Positions 11,322-21,424 of a stretch of DNA of 64,000 nucleotides are shown here, one piece after another. Below the pieces are notes generated by a model. That model worked only from the letters and a program-made list of their open reading frames with translations. It had not been told where the DNA came from and did no database searches. A program made the position numbers and the translations under genes. Origin of the DNA: Oopsacas minuta (lineage: Eukaryota; Porifera; Hexactinellida; Lyssacinosida; Leucopsacidae). The stretch spans positions 124,001-188,000 of the forward strand of contig JAKMXF010000336.1 of NCBI GenBank assembly GCA_024704765.1. The letters are read 5' to 3'. The first letter of the stretch is position 1. Each line of letters begins with the position of its first letter.

Positions 11322-11773
11322 CTGAACTAAACTCAAGAGAATATTACGAGTATAGTACAGTAGTCAAACTTAACTTAAATTGATGGCAACCTCTGTTACA
11401 TAATAGGGGCGCGTGAGTCAACTTTGTATTTGAAATAGCTTAGCTTTAATGAGGAGCGCTCACATCTCATTTCATTCTTTGACTAAACACTAATGTGCAT
11501 CTCCCTAAAGGAGAGGAACTAATGATATCTGAATTATGTGGAATATCGTATCGAGTATTTAGAATAGCAATTTGACGTTAATAGCAAAACTAGAAATCGA
11601 GGGATAGTTCGGCATATGGCGTCGTTGTAACATGAAGCCATCCTCTATAAGAGGTGAAATAGAACAAGGAATAATACATAATATGGGAAGTGTATAGTTT
11701 GTTCAAATGTAAAATAATGTATTCAAAAGGAAACATAAACAAAGGTATGAACACTAGTAAAATAGAAAAATTA

Positions 11774-12616
11774 TCAAAAAATATTGAAACGATGTTCATA
11801 TCCATCACAAACCACAATAACTCTTCCTCTGTTATCTACTGTAACACCGACAGGACTAGCTATAGAAATCCTGTGTATTAAAGCAAATTTAGAGTCGACA
11901 AAAATAATACAGTTATAATCTGTAATAAGAACATTGGTAGAATTGTCAACATAGAGGAAAAATGGATTAATCAGCTGCAATCCATCTCCTCTAGAAATAA
12001 TACTCTTCTGTAGAATGAGATTATAGTTGTACAGATGAAGACAAGGATTAGATCGATCAAGAATATAAATGAATTCTTTTGTAAGTTTGACATCAAGAGG
12101 AGATTTGAGGTTATCTTGTCCAAACTGTGTCTTGTAGGTAAGTTCTTTGGACAGTATCTGAATACGATGATTCTCAGAATCACATATGTATGCCTCTCCG
12201 TTAGATTGATCAAATGTCAGACCATGAGGATAATAAAATTCCAAATCTCCTTCCCCAGGTTTCCCCATTTTAGAAATAAACTTCCCATTTACTTGATAAT
12301 TCAAAATACAGTTGTTTATTTGTGTAATTAGAACCCTATCTCTACATATAGCTAACCCAATTGGACGATTCATCTTCCCTTCTCCTTCCTCATCTCCAAA
12401 TTTAAACATAATCTGACCATTACAATCGAATACTTTCACACAATTATTCCCCCAATCTGCTACATAGATATCTCCAGTAGAATTATCAATAGTCATTCCT
12501 CTAGGTCCTTTAAGATTTTCTAGCCTCTCTCCCATTTTACAAACACTGACTATAGGTTGTATCTTGCTCTTATAGTCTACAGAGAATTTTCTCTCTAAAG
12601 TATTAGCTGTAGCCAT
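11774..12616 (-). CDS. NHL-repeat beta-propeller protein, copy B
   Basis: Intronless, 280 residues from the conserved ATG (MATANTLERKFSVDYKSK; K replaces I seen in the other copies). The blades are recognisable by DIYVADWGNNCVKVF, GLAICRDRVLITQ, ICDSENHRIQIL and VLITDY. It is slightly shorter than copy A because the loop before the last blade (CIIFVDSKFALIH) lacks the SSGS.. segment. It ends GYEHRFNIF. It sits in the left arm of the segmental duplication and corresponds by position to copy F. No signal peptide or membrane segment. Probably a cytosolic recognition propeller with unknown ligand. Confidence 0.85.
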   Translation of the reverse strand: MATANTLERKFSVDYKSKIQPIVSVCKMGERLENLKGPRGMTIDNSTGDIYVADWGNNCVKVFDCNGQIMFKFGDEEGEGKMNRPIGLAICRDRVLITQINNCILNYQVNGKFISKMGKPGEGDLEFYYPHGLTFDQSNGEAYICDSENHRIQILSKELTYKTQFGQDNLKSPLDVKLTKEFIYILDRSNPCLHLYNYNLILQKSIISRGDGLQLINPFFLYVDNSTNVLITDYNCIIFVDSKFALIHRISIASPVGVTVDNRGRVIVVCDGYEHRFNIF

Positions 12617-12739
12617 TAGTTCAGTTCTGTAACTAGAATAATGAAACAATTCAAATAATATAACTTATCTATTTGACTATAAGTAATTAGCTCTAATTAT
12701 AAATACAAATCAATACAGAGACCTATACAGAGAGATATC
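12617..12739 (-). promoter_or_regulatory. Conserved 123-bp leader of NHL copy B
   Basis: On the minus strand it runs from gatatctctctgtata to the base before the ATG, exactly 123 bp and near-identical to the other leaders, including the attctagttacag tract 10 bp before the ATG. Confidence 0.6.
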
Positions 12740-14047
12740 AAATTTATATAATTAAATGAATTTAAATAGAATACAGTATATTCTGGGATGATGAACATTC
12801 TTATGTTTAATCGTTAGGTATATTTCAGAGCGAATTAGATCTGTCACAGAATATTCTGTTTGGCATTACTAACTAGTACTCCTATGTCAAGAAATCTTTA
12901 GATTATCCCAGGGATTATCATGATCGGAGGGTAAGTGTGACATTCGTACTGGTGTCATTGTGAAGTAGCTTCCTGACGCGTGGCTAACTAGTAGTTATAC
13001 AGGGGTAAGGGAAGTCTTTATTGTTTGAGAGTGTTGTAGCTTCTAGTTATGGAACAATCTTGTTCCTAGAACCCAATTCCCTAGAACGAGTGTGGAGTCA
13101 GCAGCGAATTTCAGCAGTGAATTATGCGGACAACTGAACGAGTATGAAGTTTAATAGTTGAGGAAGATATATGCAAACTTTTCTGTATACATTCAAATAA
13201 AGCATGCATTTACTTGGCCGATGAACTGTATCAGGAATGTATTTACTGAGTTTTAAGAGAAGGAATTGTTTATGATAAAATTCAGATGCCAACTTTGATT
13301 CTGAATGGAGAACATGATTCTTTTGTCTCAACGAATATGGTTGAAGGTTACGAGACATATGTACAGCGTATGGAGAATCAGATTATAAAGTGTGGACGTT
13401 GGATGCAGCAAGATATACCTGTAGAGGTTAATACTATTATATGTCAGTTTTGACTCTGTATTTATTGTGTCAGATTTTTGTGATATGTTTAATTCAAATG
13501 TGTGAAATTGATTCAGCATATTTGATATATTTTGCATATTTACTTCAGTCACAAATTTGACACACTTTCACTTGTCAAAATATTAACGAGATTAATATCA
13601 TTCAATAGAGGAGATTTGAATGTTTTACGGAATGTGATTATCGTACAAATTCTTGAATTTTTTTAGACAATATTAACAACTCGCAGAGTCATGTAATTCA
13701 AATTGTTAATTGGTAAAGAGTGTTTAAGGGTAGTACAGTCTGGAGTAGCGTTTCGAGACTGTATTTAGGGATGCTAATTATCATGGATTGACATTGAAAT
13801 GTATTAAGTTATACTTTCATAATAAATCAAACTTAGTAATGACTATTTTAATGTTTATCAATCAGCTAAAATGTCAGACAATTGCAGTCTCGTTGGATTG
13901 ATTCGTCCAAACTTATCTATAAAATCATTGATGTCTACATAAATATCTCTATGCAGGTGAAGGAGAGAAAGTCCAGTCAATCGTTACAAATAAACAAACA
14001 AACAGACAGACAGACGGACAAATAATCATTGAGATTTCGGAATATAG
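12740..14047 (-). repeat. NHL upstream repeat block
   Basis: Recurs upstream of copies D and F and, partly, C, and as unattached pieces at 17150-17440 and 20395-20965. Landmarks are actagttagc..cgcgtcaggaagctacttca, ctagggaattgggttctagg and cctctacaggtatatcttgctgcatcc. At 13862-13960 (minus) a conserved frame ends FGRINPTRLQLSDILAD then stop, also present at 26160-26265. It may be the tail of an unidentified coding sequence carried by the duplicon. Confidence 0.55.
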
Positions 14048-14122
14048 ATTGTTGTTTGTCTGTTTGTATATTCTAAAGGAAACATAAACAAAGGTCTGAA
14101 CACTAGTAAAATAGAAAAATTA

Positions 14123-14222
14123 TCAAAAACTATTGAGAAGAGGTTCATATCCATCACAAACTACAATAACTCTTCCTCTGTTATCTACTGTAATACCGGT
14201 AGGAAAAGCCATAGACTTCTTG
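14123..14222 (-). pseudogene. C-terminal fragment of an NHL gene
   Basis: On the minus strand it encodes GITVDNRGRVIVVCDGYEP and a stop, matching the last blade of copies B and F, with the same 3' flank (cttttgataatttttctat). Homology breaks exactly where a TPR-SET fragment begins on the opposite strand (14224). Only about 33 codons remain. Confidence 0.7.
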
Positions 14223-14223
14223 T

Positions 14224-14768
14224 GTCATGGTCAGGGTTAGGAGATCACGAAAAGACCTGTGAAATACTACAAAATATCATAACAAATAATTCCAAAATCT
14301 CTTCCAGACTTCAGAAAGTATTGAACTTATTAGGAAATACTAAGGGTAGATTGGACTTCAAAGAATTGGCTAGTAAGGCAGAGCCAAGTAAAATATTGAA
14401 ATCGGCGAATATATTGGTACAAACTCTATAGAGATTTCCTCCACACATGGTCATGCAATGAGAACAACTAGAGATATGAAGAAATGGAAGTTGATTTGTG
14501 TCTCAAAAGTAGCTGTCATTCTCAGTGAATCTAAAGATATGGATTTGAAGAATCCCCAATTAATTGAGTCCATGCCTTTTGGTGAAATGACTGGTAAACC
14601 TCATTCTTCTTTGATTCATAAACTCACCTCTAATTTACTCAAATCGAAGCTAGCAGAAATCCGAGTATTTCACGTATTCAATATGCGACAGCATAGAGAA
14701 CCCATCCCTATAGGACACTACACTTCAAGGGATATTTGCATATTCATAATAGAGACCGTCCTCCCTTA
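14224..14768 (+). pseudogene. TPR-SET fragment joined to an NHL fragment
   Basis: Begins inside a TPR region (SWSGLGDHEKTCEILQ, nearly identical to 6705-8004). A frameshift near 14390 is followed by IEIGEYIGTNSIEIS and the beginning of a SET domain (MRTTRDMKKWKLICVSK), which corresponds to RGLFATRDIKSGEVIHISK at 295-363. It ends near VFNMRQHREP. The TPR-to-SET order confirms that the three remnants belong to one family. The left junction lies directly against the inverted NHL fragment. Confidence 0.6.
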
Positions 14769-15023
14769 ACTTGAAAATGGATAAACAAACAAACAAACAA
14801 ACAAAACACACAACAATTGAGAATATATAATATAGAGAGTATAGTAGTACAGTCAAACTTGACATAAATTGATGGCAACTTCTGTATACATAATACGGGA
14901 ATGGGAGCCAACTTTTCACCAAGTGATATAGGAAATAGCTTAGCTTTAATGAAGTGTAACAAATGAGTTATTCTAGAAAGGAAACATAAACGAGTGTAAG
15001 TATACTGTAAAATCGAATAATTA
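14769..15023 (-). repeat. (CAAA)n tract and NHL/eIF3a-type 3' flank
   Basis: A short caaa run (about 14780-14806) is followed by sequence that mirrors 28630-28740, the segment between NHL copy F and the eIF3a start (cagtcaaacttgacataaattgatggcaa and following). No eIF3a exon follows here. Confidence 0.5.
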
Positions 15024-15887
15024 TCAAAATATACTGATACGAGGTCGTCCACTTCCTTCACAAACTACAATAACTCTTCCTCTGTTATCTACTGTAATAC
15101 CATTAGGATAATCTATAGATATCTTGTATATCAAATCAAATTGAGAGTTGAATATAGAAATAGAGCCAGAAGAAGAGATATATGAATAATCGGTAAAAAG
15201 AATATTGTTAAAATTGTGAATATAGAAAGAATATGGATCCAGCAGCTGTAATTCATCTCCTCTAGAAATAATACTCTTTTGTAGAGCAAGATTGTAGTTG
15301 TACAGATGAAGACAAGGATTAGATTCATCTAGAATATAAATGAATTCTTTTGTAAGTATAATATCACGAGGAATTCTGAGGTAACCTTTTCCAAACTGTG
15401 CCTTGTAGGTAAGATCCTTGGACAGTATCTGAATACGATGATTATTAGAATCACATATGTATACCTCTCCGTTAGATTCATCAAATGTCAAACCACGAGG
15501 ATAATCAAATCCCAATTCACCTTTCCCACGTTCCCCTATTCTAGAAAGAAACTCTCCATTCACTTGATAATTTAGAATACAGTGGCTAATCTGTGAAATT
15601 AGAATTCTATCTCTACATATTGCTAGCCCAATTGGACCATTCATCTTTCCTTCTCCTTCCTCATCTCCAAATTTAAACATAATCTTACCATTACAATCGA
15701 ATACTTTCACACAATTATTCCAGGAATCTGCTACATAGATATCTCCAGTAGAATTATCAATAGTCACTCCTCCTGGTCCATCAAGATATCCTAATTCTTT
15801 TTCCCTTTTACAAACACTGACTATAGGTTGTATCTTGCTCTTATAGTCTACAGAGAATATTCTCTCTAAAGTATTAGCTGTAGCCAT
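15024..15887 (-). CDS. NHL-repeat beta-propeller protein, copy C
   Basis: Intronless, 287 residues from the conserved ATG. The first loop is the most divergent of the set (SVCKREKELGYLDGPGG), and the first AD loop reads ADSWNNC. The later blades show ISQISHC, FDYPRGLTFDES, ICDSNNHRIQIL and LRIPRDIILTKEF. It carries the SSGSISIFNSQFDLIY insertion before the last blade, like A, D and E. C-terminus GSGRPRISIF. The scaffold is otherwise near-identical to the other copies, so this looks like a functional gene under constraint rather than a pseudogene. Ligand unknown. Confidence 0.85.
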   Translation of the reverse strand: MATANTLERIFSVDYKSKIQPIVSVCKREKELGYLDGPGGVTIDNSTGDIYVADSWNNCVKVFDCNGKIMFKFGDEEGEGKMNGPIGLAICRDRILISQISHCILNYQVNGEFLSRIGERGKGELGFDYPRGLTFDESNGEVYICDSNNHRIQILSKDLTYKAQFGKGYLRIPRDIILTKEFIYILDESNPCLHLYNYNLALQKSIISRGDELQLLDPYSFYIHNFNNILFTDYSYISSSGSISIFNSQFDLIYKISIDYPNGITVDNRGRVIVVCEGSGRPRISIF

Positions 15888-16010
15888 TAGTTCAGTTCTG
15901 TAACTAGAATAACGAAACAATTCAAATAATATAACTTATCTATTTGACTATAAGTAATGAGCTCTAATTATAAATACAAATCAATACAGAGACCTATACA
16001 GAGAGATATC
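15888..16010 (-). promoter_or_regulatory. Conserved 123-bp leader of NHL copy C
   Basis: Exactly 123 bp on the minus strand from gatatctctctgtata to the ATG. Sequence past it (16011-16135) keeps the start of the upstream repeat block and then diverges. Confidence 0.6.
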
Positions 16011-16135
16011 AAATTTCTATAATTATATGAATTCTAATAGAATACAGTATATTCTGCTAAGCTCTGACATTCTTATATTTTATTGTCAAATTATATGTCA
16101 GGGCGAATTAGATCTCTTGTCATAAAGGAGGGTAA

Positions 16136-16438
16136 GTATGACATGTGTACAGGATTGCTTGTGAAGTAGATGTTCTTTATACATCATGACATACAGTAGT
16201 AAAGGGTGTATTCTAACTATTTTGACTTGAAACAAAATCTTAGAAAACACCGGTTTCCTCTGTATATTGAGTATAGATTGGAATTATCGCCATGTCCAGA
16301 TGGATCAGTAATTCGGGTTATTCTGTATAATATATCACCATTGATTAGGTTGTAATATGAGTAACCCATTGATCCATCGTAACCGTGTCCCATCACTAAG
16401 TCAGGTAATAACCTTTCAACACGAAAATTGAATATTTT
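16136..16438. other. Intergenic, no gene seen
   Basis: Unique-looking AT-rich DNA between the upstream block of copy C and an NHL 3' fragment in the opposite orientation. No feature recognised. Confidence 0.35.
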
Positions 16439-16720
16439 GAACTCTTAATTTGAATTGATACATAAGATATCTAATCTGAAACCTCTGGTATTACAGTAGA
16501 TAACAGAGGAAGAGTATTATCGTTTGTGATAGAGCTGAACAGCCTCGCATCAATATTCTCTGAATAGTTTTCCTATTTACTTTTAGTTCGTTATCTTAGT
16601 AATATTCCTTTTCTATAAACTCTATTATTCCTTAATTTTATTACATCTACGTATTAGTAATATGCCTCTATGTTATAAGGACAGTACACACTATCCTACT
16701 AATTCTATATACAACGGAAC
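16439..16720 (+). pseudogene. NHL 3'-end fragment with flank
   Basis: The last NHL blade survives with frame slips: LIHKIS, then VDNRGR and CDRAEQPRINI before a TGA at about 16560. The following 150 bp match the 3' flank of copy A (ctataaactctattattcctta). Nothing of the preceding five blades remains. Confidence 0.65.
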
Positions 16721-16789
16721 CACTGTGTTACGAACGCGGTTACGAATTACAGGCTAAGACAAACAAATATTTTCACAAATAGACTGTTA

Positions 16790-17033
16790 TTGGGAGGCTA
16801 CTCATTCGAACGAGTTGTTAAATTTGATGAGTTTACGGGGCAGCACCATAACATTAATGAAACGCCTGCCACGATCCAAGTCCCCCACTCCTCAAAGGTA
16901 ATTCTGTATTCGAATTTATCCATAGAGTTTCTATTCGGGTACCTTCTGTTTCTACACAATTGGGAATTACAGTAGATGATAAAGATAGAATTATTGTTGT
17001 TAGCCAAGATAGTGCGAATTCTCTACAGATTTA
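16790..17033 (+). pseudogene. Second NHL C-terminal fragment fused to the FERV repeat
   Basis: Positions 16790-16902 are the dispersed repeat also at 2995-3105 (SFERVVKFDEFTG). From 16906 the frame SVFEFIHRVSIRVP then GITVDDKDRIIVVSQ is the last strand pair of an NHL propeller, more divergent than the six intact genes, ending at a TAG near 17031. It may derive from a different NHL subfamily. The two parts are not in one frame. Confidence 0.5.
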
Positions 17034-17804
17034 GTACTATAACATTTGTATTTCATATATTACTAGGGTGCTTCGCTTATTCGCTACGCGGTTGCGAACA
17101 CTTCGTGTTACACTGGGGCCTACGGCCCTGATTACATAGACTCATAATCTAGAACATCTGGTCTAGGGAATTGGCTTCTAGGAACAATATTGCGTCACAA
17201 CTAGAAGCTACAATCTCAAACAGTAAAGGCTTACCTTACCTTACCCCTGTATGCTTACTAGTTAGCTTAGCATCACGAAGTTGCTCCACAAGCACTCCTG
17301 TACGCATGTCGAACTTACCCACACTTTATGATAAATTTTGAGAAGATTCATTTGTATGGAATGTGAGGACTAGTTAGTAAGGTCGGACAGAATAATCCGT
17401 ACAGATCAAATCCGCTCTAACATATACTGTAACTATCAAATATAAGAATAAACATTGTGAAGTAATTGATAAAAGTATAAAATAGTATCATAGTAGAAAC
17501 ACTAGATTATATGTCCTGTTTTGAAAATGTACCAAAAACAGTCATTCAGTGATCATTAATATTGTTAGAAAACTATTTTCCTACCTTGGATACAATAGTG
17601 CGAAGTAATAATTCATCAAAACAAAGAAAGTCATGGTCCGGCTTTTAGCTGGACCAGCAAATTCTGCCCATAAAACGTCCGGCCAAAGCCGGACCTGCCA
17701 AACCTACTCCTACGCCTATGATTTTAACGATTTAATGTATAAGAATGTCAGTGCATAGCAGAATATACAATATTCTATTTGAATTCATATAATTATAGAT
17801 ATTT
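17034..17804 (+). repeat. Unattached NHL upstream block and other repeats
   Basis: About 17150-17440 matches the NHL upstream block (ctagggaattgg, actagttagct, gaagttgctccac), in plus orientation. At 17635-17705 an inverted pair occurs, ggtccggcttttagctggacc and ggccaaagccggacc. From about 17721 the run-up to the orphan leader begins. A GC-richer patch (ttcgcttattcgctacgcgg) lies at 17075-17130. No gene. Confidence 0.5.
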
Positions 17805-17917
17805 GATATCTCTCTGTATAGGTCTCTGTATTGATTTGTATTTATAGTTAGAGCTCATTACTTATAGTCAAATAGATAAGTTATATTATTTGAATTGTTT
17901 CATTATTCTAGTTACAG
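17805..17917 (+). promoter_or_regulatory. Orphan NHL leader without a gene
   Basis: This is the first 113 of the 123 leader bases, near-identical to the intact leaders, ending precisely at attctagttacag. The next bases (taatggaggataaac) are unrelated to the NHL start, and no NHL codons follow. Confidence 0.65.
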
Positions 17918-18159
17918 TAATGGAGGATAAACAATCCTAAACATGGATTTAGTAATGATTCAGGTTGTATCGTTGTAATCACTAAATTGTTGTTATACTA
18001 CAAACAACTGATCTTATGGTAGATGACACCTCGCTAATCTGAAATTCACTACATAGTCGAATATTATATCATAACCAATATCGACTGTAATAAAAGCACT
18101 AAAAATGGGATAAATAAGGCAATATTAGATCAATAATAAATTGTTAACCCTTAAAGGAT

Positions 18160-18522
18160 CTTCAGTGGAGCTTTGTGACAGGGAACGCGCGGTGACTAAA
18201 ATTTTCACTAAGTTTTATAAGGAATAGCTTAACTGCCAAAAGGAGCACTCTCATCCTATTTCGTTATTTGGAAAACACAACTGTGTATCTTCCCAAAGGA
18301 GAGGAACTAATGATATCTGAATTATGGGGAATATCATATCGAGGTTTTGGATAAGCTATTTGACGTTGTTCGCAAAGAGAGAAATAGAATGCGGGCTTAT
18401 GGCGTCATTATAACATAAAGGCATCCTCTATAGGATGTGAAATAACAATAAGGAATAATACAAAATATTGGGGGATGGAAAAAAGAAACAAAGCTATGAG
18501 CACTAGCAAAATAGAAAAATTA
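18160..18522 (-). repeat. 3' flank of NHL copy D (mirrors 28310-28640)
   Basis: Shares aaggagaggaactaatgatatctgaatta and gcatcctctat..gatgtgaaataaca (in this orientation) with the flanks of copies B and F. It lacks the eIF3a exon that follows in B and F. Confidence 0.6.
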
Positions 18523-19374
18523 TCAAAACATATGTAGACCTCCGTTACTAACTACGATAACTCTTCCTCTGTTATTAACTGTAATACCGTTAGGATCAGG
18601 TATAGATATCTTGTGTATCCAATCAAATTGGGAGTTGTATATAGAAATCGAGCCAGAAGAAGAGATATTAGAATAATCTGTAATAAGAATATTGTTAGAA
18701 TTGTCAATATCGAAGAATTTGGGATAAATCAGCTGTAATCCACGTCCTCTAGAAAAAATACTCTTATGTAGGATAAGATTATAGTTGTACAGATGAAAAC
18801 AAAGATTAGATTGATCAAGAATATAAATGAATTCTTTCGTAAGTTTAACATCAACAGGAGATTCGAGGTTATCTTGTCCAAACTGTGTCTTGTAGGTAAG
18901 TTCTTTGGATAGTATCTGAATACGATTATTATTAGAATCACCTATGTATACCTCTCCGTTAGATTCATCAAATGTCAGACCACGAGGATATTGAAATTCC
19001 AATTCTCCTTGACCTAGTTTCCCTATTCTGGAAACAAACTCTCCATTCACTTGATAATTCAGAATACAGTCGTTAGTTTGTGAAATAAGAATTCTATCTC
19101 TACATATTGCTAACCCAGTTGGACCATTCATCTTTCCTTCTCCTTCCTCATCTCCAAATTTAAACATAATCTGACCATTACAATCGAATACTTTCACACA
19201 ATTATTCAAGAAATCTGCTACATAGATATCTCCAGTAGAATTATCAATAGTCACTCCTTGTGGTCTATTAAGATTTTCTAGCCTCTTTCCAGACATACAA
19301 ACACTGACTATAGGTTGTATCTTGCTCTTATAGTCTACAGAGAATATTCTCTCTAAAGTATTAGCTGTAGCCAT
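18523..19374 (-). CDS. NHL-repeat beta-propeller protein, copy D
   Basis: Intronless, 283 residues from the conserved ATG. Variable positions read SVCMSGKRLENLNRPQG, ADFLNNC, MNGPTG, SQTNDC, FQYPRG, GDSNNNR, LESPVD and LDQSNLC, while surrounding residues match the other copies. Two usually constant positions differ: YIGDSNNNR instead of YICDS.NHR, and SNLC instead of SNPC. It ends at VVSNGGLHMF, slightly shorter than A and E. It lies next to a 1.4-kb inverted repeat built from the upstream block (19595-20965). Confidence 0.85.
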   Translation of the reverse strand: MATANTLERIFSVDYKSKIQPIVSVCMSGKRLENLNRPQGVTIDNSTGDIYVADFLNNCVKVFDCNGQIMFKFGDEEGEGKMNGPTGLAICRDRILISQTNDCILNYQVNGEFVSRIGKLGQGELEFQYPRGLTFDESNGEVYIGDSNNNRIQILSKELTYKTQFGQDNLESPVDVKLTKEFIYILDQSNLCFHLYNYNLILHKSIFSRGRGLQLIYPKFFDIDNSNNILITDYSNISSSGSISIYNSQFDWIHKISIPDPNGITVNNRGRVIVVSNGGLHMF

Positions 19375-19497
19375 TAGATCAGTTCTGTAACTAGAATAAT
19401 GAAACAATTCAAATAATATAACTTATCTATTTGACTATAAGTAATGAGCTCTAACTATAAATACAAATCAATACAGAGACCTATACAGAGAGATATC
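19375..19497 (-). promoter_or_regulatory. Conserved 123-bp leader of NHL copy D
   Basis: Exactly 123 bp from gatatctctctgtata to the ATG on the minus strand, with the same acceptor-like attctagttacag tract. Confidence 0.6.
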
Positions 19498-19594
19498 AAA
19501 TTTCTACAAATATATGAATTTTAATAGAATACAGTATATTCCCCTATGCTCTGACATTCTTATATATTTATTCGTTAAAGACAAAAGTATTTGT

Positions 19595-20965
19595 CAGGGC
19601 GAATTTGATTTGTCGCCGACTATTCTGTCTGGCTTTCCTAACTAGCCCTCCTATACTAAGAAATATTTAGATGATCCCAGAAATTATCATAAAGGTGGGC
19701 AAGTATGACATTCGTAAGGCGTCATTGTGAAGTAGCTTCCTGACGCGTGGCTAACTAGTAGGCATACAGGGCTAAGCTAAGCCATTACTGTTTGAGAGCG
19801 CTGTAGCTTCTAGTTATGGACAATCTTGTACCTAGATCCCAATTCCCTATAACGAGTGTGGAGTTAGCAGCGAATTTCAGCAGTGAATTGTGCGGACAAC
19901 TTAACGAGTGTGAAGTTTTATAACTTGATAAAGATATGCAAACTTTTCTGTATACATTCTCACAAAAGCATGTATTTATCGGTCCGATTAACTTTATCAG
20001 GAATGTATTTACTGAGTTTTGAGAGAAGGAATTGTTTATGATAAAATTCAGATGCCAACTTTCATTCTGAATGGAGAGCATGATACTTTTGTCTCAACGG
20101 ATATGGCTGAAGGTTACGAGATATATGTCTAGCGTGTGGAGAGTAAGATTATAAACTGTGGACATTGGATGCAGCAAAATATGCCTGTAGAGGTTAATAG
20201 TATTCTATGGCAGTTTTGACTCAGAATTATTTGTGTCAGATTTTCCTGATAAGTTCAATTCATATGTGTGAAATCAGATTCAGCATATTTGATTTATTCT
20301 GCATGTTTAGTTCAGTCATTACAACATGTGGCGGGTAGTGTGCACATTATACTGACCAATGCTCTAATATTGGGGTATATTACATTGGCATGTTGGAGAG
20401 GCATATCTTGCTGCATCCAAAGTCTACAGTATAGAAGCTTACTTCCCACAAGCTGGACATATGTCTCGTGACCTTGTGCCATATTCGTTGAGAGAGAAGG
20501 ATCATGTTCTCTATTCAGGATCAAAGTTGTCATCTGAATTTATCATAAAGAATTCCTTCTCTCAAAAAATCACTAAGCACATCCCTGATATAGTTAATCT
20601 GACCGGGAAATGCATACTTTTGTGGGAATGTATACAGATTGCATATATTCATCATGTTTGATTAAATTTCTAGAATTCGCTGCTGACTTCACACACCTTC
20701 TAGGGAATTGGGTAATAGGAAGATTGTTCCATTACTAGAAGCTACAGCACTCTCAAACAGTAAAGGCTTACCCTACCCCTGTTTATCTACTAGTTAGCAA
20801 CGCGTCAGGAAGCTACTTCGCCATGACGCATGTCCTACTTACCCTCCGATTATGAAAATTCCTTGGATTATCTAAAGATTTCTTGGTATAGTAGGACTGG
20901 TCAGTACTGCTGGACAGAATATTCCGCGACAGATCTAGTTCGCCCTGAAATATTCTTTAACGATT
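19595..20965. repeat. Large inverted repeat of the NHL upstream block
   Basis: Left arm about 19595-20205 and right arm about 20395-20965 are diverged reverse complements: cctgacgcgtggctaactagta against tactagttagcaacgcgtcagg, and gagagaaggaattgtttatgataaa against tttatcataaagaattccttctctc. About 190 bp separate them. The left arm is the normal upstream region of copy D; the right arm has no NHL gene beyond it. Small frames inside (for example 20268-20661) are not gene-like. Confidence 0.65.
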
Positions 20966-21424
20966 AAATTGATGGGGAAATTCTATCTAGGACCCTAGTG
21001 TCCTGCATCATTCTCAGACTTACATTTATTGTAATATTTCGTACTATTTCACACCTAGATAATTAATATATAGATGGATTGTTGGATTTTCGGGTTTTAA
21101 ACACTGGTGCAAGTTTTTAAGAAATTTATGGAAGCATTCAGTGTTTAGAAAAATACGAAATGGCGCTCAAAAGAGATATTTATAGAAACGAGGACGTGAT
21201 AGGATTATTTATTGCATTAATTATAAGCGGGTACCATTGGAAGGGGATTAGGGATTTGTTCACTACCTTCTGGCTCTGGGAGTTTTCATTTGTACTCGTT
21301 ATTAAGCTACCTGGGAACGCGTAGATGTGAACTTCATGCTAATTTTGTGTTTGAAATTACTTTTGTTGGAATTCAATTTCAACTGTATGAACTGATTCAT
21401 GATGATTTTCATTGTAGAAATCTA

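Larger units (their letters stand above)
10356..14047 (-). repeat. Left arm of inverted segmental duplication (partner 26093-29730)
   Basis: Read in reverse, this arm matches 26093-29730 in order. It has the end of eIF3a intron 1 sequence, eIF3a exon 1 (10930-11321), the NHL 3' flank, an NHL gene, the 123-bp leader, about 1.3 kb of upstream repeat, and a terminal piece ending at a (caaa)n tract. Distances between landmarks agree closely (exon 1 ATG to NHL ATG is 1295 bp here and 1306 bp in the partner). Confidence 0.75.
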
